DNA of 64,000 nucleotides from Bacillus sp. 491mf (GTDB lineage Bacteria > Bacillota > Bacilli > Bacillales > Bacillaceae_G), in contig NZ_FOLV01000008.1 in NCBI RefSeq assembly GCF_900112415.1, positions 1 to 64,000 on the forward strand, in the 5' to 3' direction. How positions within the stretch are numbered: position 1 is the stretch's first letter; each line of letters begins with the position of its first letter. The notes beneath the pieces are model-generated. The model was not told the origin of the DNA and searched no databases. It worked only from the letters and a program-made list of their open reading frames with translations. Both the position numbers and the translations under genes were made by a program. Of this stretch, positions 60,830 through 64,000 are shown in pieces.

Positions 60830-61366
60830 TCACTTAACTAATTTATACATAAGAATATCATCAACATATTCATTTTCATTAAATTTAAATTCTTTAATTT
60901 TACGACCTTCTTCAATGAACCCCATCTTTTTGTACAATGCTATTGCCTTATGATTGGTTGAAAAAACTCCTAAGCATACCCTTTCGATAAATGGATTGTT
61001 CTTTGCCCACTCTAATAAAGTTTTTAGTAGCATTTTTCCAATCCCCAGTTCTCTATAACCTTTTCTAATCAATATTCCAAAGGAACCTGTATGAGACAAT
61101 CGTTTTCTATTTTTAGTAGTTTCAAATACGATCCAACCAACAACTTCGCCATCTTTTTCAGCTACAAATAATGTTTCATTTTCACTCTCTAATATGCCCT
61201 GTACCCATTCTTTTTGTTGAGATGACGTTTTATTAAACTCTTCAGGTACCGAAATTAAGAACTGGCCTTCGGAAACAACTGATTTCTGTATGTCTAAAAT
61301 CGCTTCAGCATCTTCTATTTTTCCCGTCCGAACATTGTAACAATCATTATTTTTTGAATTTGACAT
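60830..61366 (-). CDS. GNAT N-acetyltransferase
   Basis: A 178-residue GNAT protein: NVRTGKIEDAEAILDIQKS, then LFVAEKDGEVVGWIVFE, the acetyl-CoA loop RKGYRELGIGKMLLKTL and IERVCLGVFSTNHKAIALYK. Similar to the PhnO/YhhY branch. GAGGG precedes the ATG. Single gene; the acceptor is unknown. Confidence 0.87.
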   Translation of the reverse strand: MSNSKNNDCYNVRTGKIEDAEAILDIQKSVVSEGQFLISVPEEFNKTSSQQKEWVQGILESENETLFVAEKDGEVVGWIVFETTKNRKRLSHTGSFGILIRKGYRELGIGKMLLKTLLEWAKNNPFIERVCLGVFSTNHKAIALYKKMGFIEEGRKIKEFKFNENEYVDDILMYKLVK

Positions 61367-61597
61367 CTATATTCCCTCTAATTAAATAATGTATGTATAT
61401 TCAATAGCCCATAATAATATCCTTCATGAATTAACTTGCCTTCGTTATGTCAATAATCTCTAAATCAAATAAATTGAAAATCCTCTTTTAAACCTTTAAT
61501 ATAAACTCTGAATTAAAACATGAAGTTTATACTAGAGCATGAAAAGGGAGGTTTCATATACAGCTTTTACTACAATTAGAGACTGAGAGGTTATTGT

Positions 61598-62800
61598 ATG
61601 TGGCGTAATAAAAATGTATGGGTTGTTCTCACCGGTGAATTTATTGCTGGGGTCGGATTATGGCTGGGGATTTTAGGGAATTTGGAATTCATGCAAAAGC
61701 ATGTTCCATCTGATTTTATGAAGTCTGTTATTATGTTTATTGGCCTATTAGCTGGCGTACTTGTAGGGCCCATGGCTGGAAAGTGTATTGATCAATATTC
61801 CAAGAAAAAAGTACTTTTGTTTGCAGGATTGGGCCGTGTCGTAAGCGTTATTTTTATGTTTTTTGCTATTCATTACGAAAGCATTTCATTTATGATTTTA
61901 TTTATGATTGCCATTCAAATTTCTGCGGCTTTTTACTTCCCTGCACTGCAATCTATTATCCCGCTTATCGTTCTGGAACATGAACTTTTACAAATGAACG
62001 GAATTCATATGAATATCGCTACCATCGCTCGTATTGTTGGTACATCGCTCGGCGGTGTTCTTCTCGTTATCATGAGTTTACAATATATGTACGCTGTTTC
62101 GATGGCTGCATATGCACTATTATTCTCTTCTACTTTTTTCTTGAAATTTGAAGATACAAAAACAAATGTAACAAATGAAAAAAAACGTCAAAACACAAGT
62201 TTTATGGAGGTATTTCGCATTTTAAAAGAAGTACCAATTGCGTTTCGCGCTTTAATTTTAAGTATAATTCCACTTATATTTATTGGTGGTTTTAATTTAA
62301 TGGTAATTAATATTAGTGAAATGCAGCATGATACAACAATTAAAGGGTTTATTTATACAATTGAAGGTTTATCTTTTATGCTTGGAGCATTTGTTATTAA
62401 ACGTTTATCCGAACGTGTTTCATCATATAAGTTACTGTATATCTTTTCATTTTGTATTGCTTTCTCCCACTTATCTCTCTTTTTCAGCGATATAAAATGG
62501 ATGACACTTGTCTCTTTTGGAATGTTCGGTTTTAATGTTGGCTGCTTCTTTCCTGTTATGTCAACAATTTTCCAAACGAAAATTGATAAAAGCTACCATG
62601 GACGTATATTCTCATTCCGTAATATGTTTGAACGTGTAATGTTCCAAATTGTCTTACTCGGAACTGGATTTTTCTTGGATACAATTGGATTGCAATATAT
62701 GGTGCTTATCTTTGGTGTTATTTCCTTATTTATTATTTTCATTTCAGTTTTACAGCAAAAACAAGTAAGCAAAAATACTTCTCAAACACCAAATATGTAG
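61598..62800 (+). CDS. MFS transporter (MdtG/enterobactin exporter type)
   Basis: A 400-residue protein with about 12 membrane helices. Loop 2-3 has MAGKCIDQYSKKKVLL, a relaxed motif A. The second half starts after a basic loop (NVTNEKKRQNTS) with VFRILKEVPIAFRALILSII. The layout is that of the MFS_3/EntS group of exporters in Firmicutes. GAGAGG precedes the ATG. It is single and shares a terminator with pduL. Confidence 0.85.
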   Translation: MWRNKNVWVVLTGEFIAGVGLWLGILGNLEFMQKHVPSDFMKSVIMFIGLLAGVLVGPMAGKCIDQYSKKKVLLFAGLGRVVSVIFMFFAIHYESISFMILFMIAIQISAAFYFPALQSIIPLIVLEHELLQMNGIHMNIATIARIVGTSLGGVLLVIMSLQYMYAVSMAAYALLFSSTFFLKFEDTKTNVTNEKKRQNTSFMEVFRILKEVPIAFRALILSIIPLIFIGGFNLMVINISEMQHDTTIKGFIYTIEGLSFMLGAFVIKRLSERVSSYKLLYIFSFCIAFSHLSLFFSDIKWMTLVSFGMFGFNVGCFFPVMSTIFQTKIDKSYHGRIFSFRNMFERVMFQIVLLGTGFFLDTIGLQYMVLIFGVISLFIIFISVLQQKQVSKNTSQTPNM

Positions 62801-62828
62801 GAGCCATCTCATTTTTGAGATGGCTTTC
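62801..62828. terminator. Terminator between MFS and pduL
   Basis: GAGCCATCTCA pairs with TGAGATGGCTTTC around TTTT. Converging genes. Confidence 0.75.
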
Positions 62829-62832
62829 ATTA

Positions 62833-63402
62833 TTATAAAATCAATTCACCGAAATCTCCTGTTTTTATATTTCCACTGTTTGCTTCATCAGTATCAATGT
62901 GCATGTCTAAAGCGTATGTATCCTTCACTCGGACTAACACTTGATTAAAAGTCAACCCTCTATCACCTTTAACTTTAACACTCACATATTGTCCATCACT
63001 CACTTGAAACTGAGCTGCATCTTGTGGTGTCATATGAATGTGCCGCTCAGCGACAATTACCCCTTTATTAATTTGAATTTCACCATTTGGACCAATTAAG
63101 GTAATACCAGGTGTTCCATCAATGTTTCCTGATGAGCGAAGCGGGGCATTTATACCAAGATTACGAGCATCTGTTTTCGAAATCTCTACTTGTGTAAATT
63201 TGCGAACAGGTCCAAGAATTCGTACTCTCACAATTTCTGCTTTATCTGTTTTGATTGTAAGTGTTTCTTCTGCTGCGAATTCTCCTGGCTGAGAAAGCTC
63301 TTTTGCTACCGTTAATTCATGACCATTTCCAAAAAGCTTTTCTAAATCTTCTTTTGTCACATGGATATGACGATTTGATACACCAATAGGAATTTGCTTC
63401 AT
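62833..63402 (-). CDS. pduL: Phosphate propanoyltransferase (PduL family)
   Basis: A 189-residue enzyme with two PduL domains. IGVSNRHIHVTKEDLEKLFG and VIVAERHIHMTPQDAAQFQV each carry the zinc-binding His pair. It converts acyl-CoA and phosphate to acyl phosphate. ATG 63402 has AAAGGAG; an ATG at 63483 would add a leader absent in the family. No pdu microcompartment genes are nearby, so it probably acts as a stand-alone phosphotransacylase. Confidence 0.92.
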   Translation of the reverse strand: MKQIPIGVSNRHIHVTKEDLEKLFGNGHELTVAKELSQPGEFAAEETLTIKTDKAEIVRVRILGPVRKFTQVEISKTDARNLGINAPLRSSGNIDGTPGITLIGPNGEIQINKGVIVAERHIHMTPQDAAQFQVSDGQYVSVKVKGDRGLTFNQVLVRVKDTYALDMHIDTDEANSGNIKTGDFGELIL

Positions 63403-63626
63403 TTTTATTTCTCCTTTTGTCAATATACACTCTCTATTATTTCCTGCTTTTTTTAAATTAGTTATAAAAATAGCAGATAACAAATATGCTTACAGCTTAA
63501 GTTTTTTGTATATGTATTGTTTATATTTTTTAAATACGGTAAGGGAAATTTTATAATTATCGCTATTTTTATAACATCACAAAAATGATAAAATGAATTT
63601 GTGTGAGTTTTCATAAAAACAAAATA
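63403..63626. other. Divergent promoter region
   Basis: AT-rich sequence between pduL and the aminotransferase gene. No gene is seen; a possible promoter (TTATAAC ... GATAAAAT near 63565-63595) points to the + strand. Confidence 0.3.
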
Positions 63627-63652
63627 ATTCAAACACCAAGACGTGTTTGAAT
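63627..63652. promoter_or_regulatory. 10-bp inverted repeat in the aminotransferase leader
   Basis: ATTCAAACAC and GTGTTTGAAT around CAAGAC, 32 bp before the ATG. No T-run; an operator or leader hairpin. Confidence 0.45.
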
Positions 63653-63683
63653 AACAACAATCGTATTTAAGGAGGCGTTATTC

Positions 63684-64000
63684 ATGAATTACATGCTAGC
63701 AAATCGCATGGAAGCATTTCAATCATCAATTTTTAGTGAACTAGCAGCATATAAAAAGAAGAAAATGGCGGAAGGTCATGAAATTATTGATTTAAGCATC
63801 GGAAATCCAGATATGCCACCAGCTGATGTTGTAATAGAAACACTAGTAAGTGCGGCAAATGAAAAAAATAATTATGGATATACATTAACAGGTACACAAG
63901 AATTTCATGAAGCTGTAGCAGAATATTATGAGATGAATCACAATGTTACTTTAAATGCTGATAAAGAAATCTTATTATTAATGGGATCACAAGACGGAAT
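63684..64000 (+). CDS. PLP-dependent aminotransferase, class I/II (5' part)
   Basis: The first 105 residues of a fold-type I aminotransferase; the gene runs off the window. LANRMEAFQSSIFSELAAYK, IDLSIGNPDMPPADVVIETL and YGYTLTGTQEFHEAVAEYY fit the DapL/PatA/aspartate aminotransferase group. AAGGAGG precedes the ATG. The catalytic Lys is outside the window, so the exact subfamily is open. Confidence 0.88.
   Translation, partial: MNYMLANRMEAFQSSIFSELAAYKKKKMAEGHEIIDLSIGNPDMPPADVVIETLVSAANEKNNYGYTLTGTQEFHEAVAEYYEMNHNVTLNADKEILLLMGSQDG

Noticed and set aside
1-64000. tRNA, rRNA or T-box elements
   Set aside because: No cloverleaf with CCA-type ends, no rRNA conserved stretches and no T-box sequence were seen on reading both strands.

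Overview
The window looks like chromosomal DNA of a Bacillus cereus group bacterium. It is AT-rich, genes are preceded by strong Shine-Dalgarno sites, and many proteins are typical of that group (a YhbD/bactofilin operon, DUF4179/ECF, DUF1836, PpaC, a HelD-like helicase, a GlsB-type protein). It carries several copies of a repeat bounded by ATAAA, one exactly 155 bp long, which fits the bcr1 element known from this group. I saw no rRNA, tRNA, CRISPR array or prophage. The only insertion sequence is a cut-off IS3-family end at the left edge.

Layout. 1-0.34 kb: IS3 tail. 0.37-3.6 kb: a TetR-ABC-ABC2 permease operon with two matching palindromic operators. 3.8-9.8 kb: HAD phosphatase, MBL hydrolase, GMC oxidoreductase, and DUF2515 with a small membrane protein. 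10.2-14.1 kb: a response regulator, ABC exporter and histidine kinase cassette interrupted by short bcr1 pieces. 14.1-17.5 kb: GNAT, PP2C-like, HIT, NIPSNAP and P1 peptidase genes. 17.6-24.7 kb: a five-gene operon (ABC ATPase, binding protein, double permease, beta-CASP-type MBL protein, exported CYTH-like protein) facing a LysR regulator. 24.8-26.7 kb: sigma factor with ClpP, then a ferredoxin. 26.8-38 kb: HelD-like helicase, orphan small genes, DinB, RecQ, DUF6884, PpaC and an alpha/beta hydrolase, with long bcr1 copies and gene relics between them. 38-46 kb: DUF2653/membrane pair facing DUF1836, half-size MFS with FAD oxidase, a frameshifted YdcF-like gene, and an HTH protein facing a tyrosine recombinase. 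46-56 kb: DegV, yhbD-bacE-bacF, an SgrR-like regulator facing an MFS exporter, and an ECF sigma/DUF4179 pair. 56-64 kb: TrmB, TSUP, methyltransferase, hydrolase, VOC, GNAT, MFS, PduL and the start of an aminotransferase.

The most unusual unit is the 17.8-23.6 kb operon. It joins an AfuABC/PhnSTUV/ThiB-type uptake system to a cytoplasmic beta-CASP-like hydrolase and a secreted CYTH-like protein. This suggests, but does not prove, extracellular processing and import of a phosphorylated compound. Other regions of interest are a clpP relic made by an internal deletion between similar motifs, bcr1 copies that supply stop codons to the genes they abut, a three-copy second repeat family, and several gene-specific palindromes that look like operators. 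All functional names come from motifs read by eye; no database search was possible.
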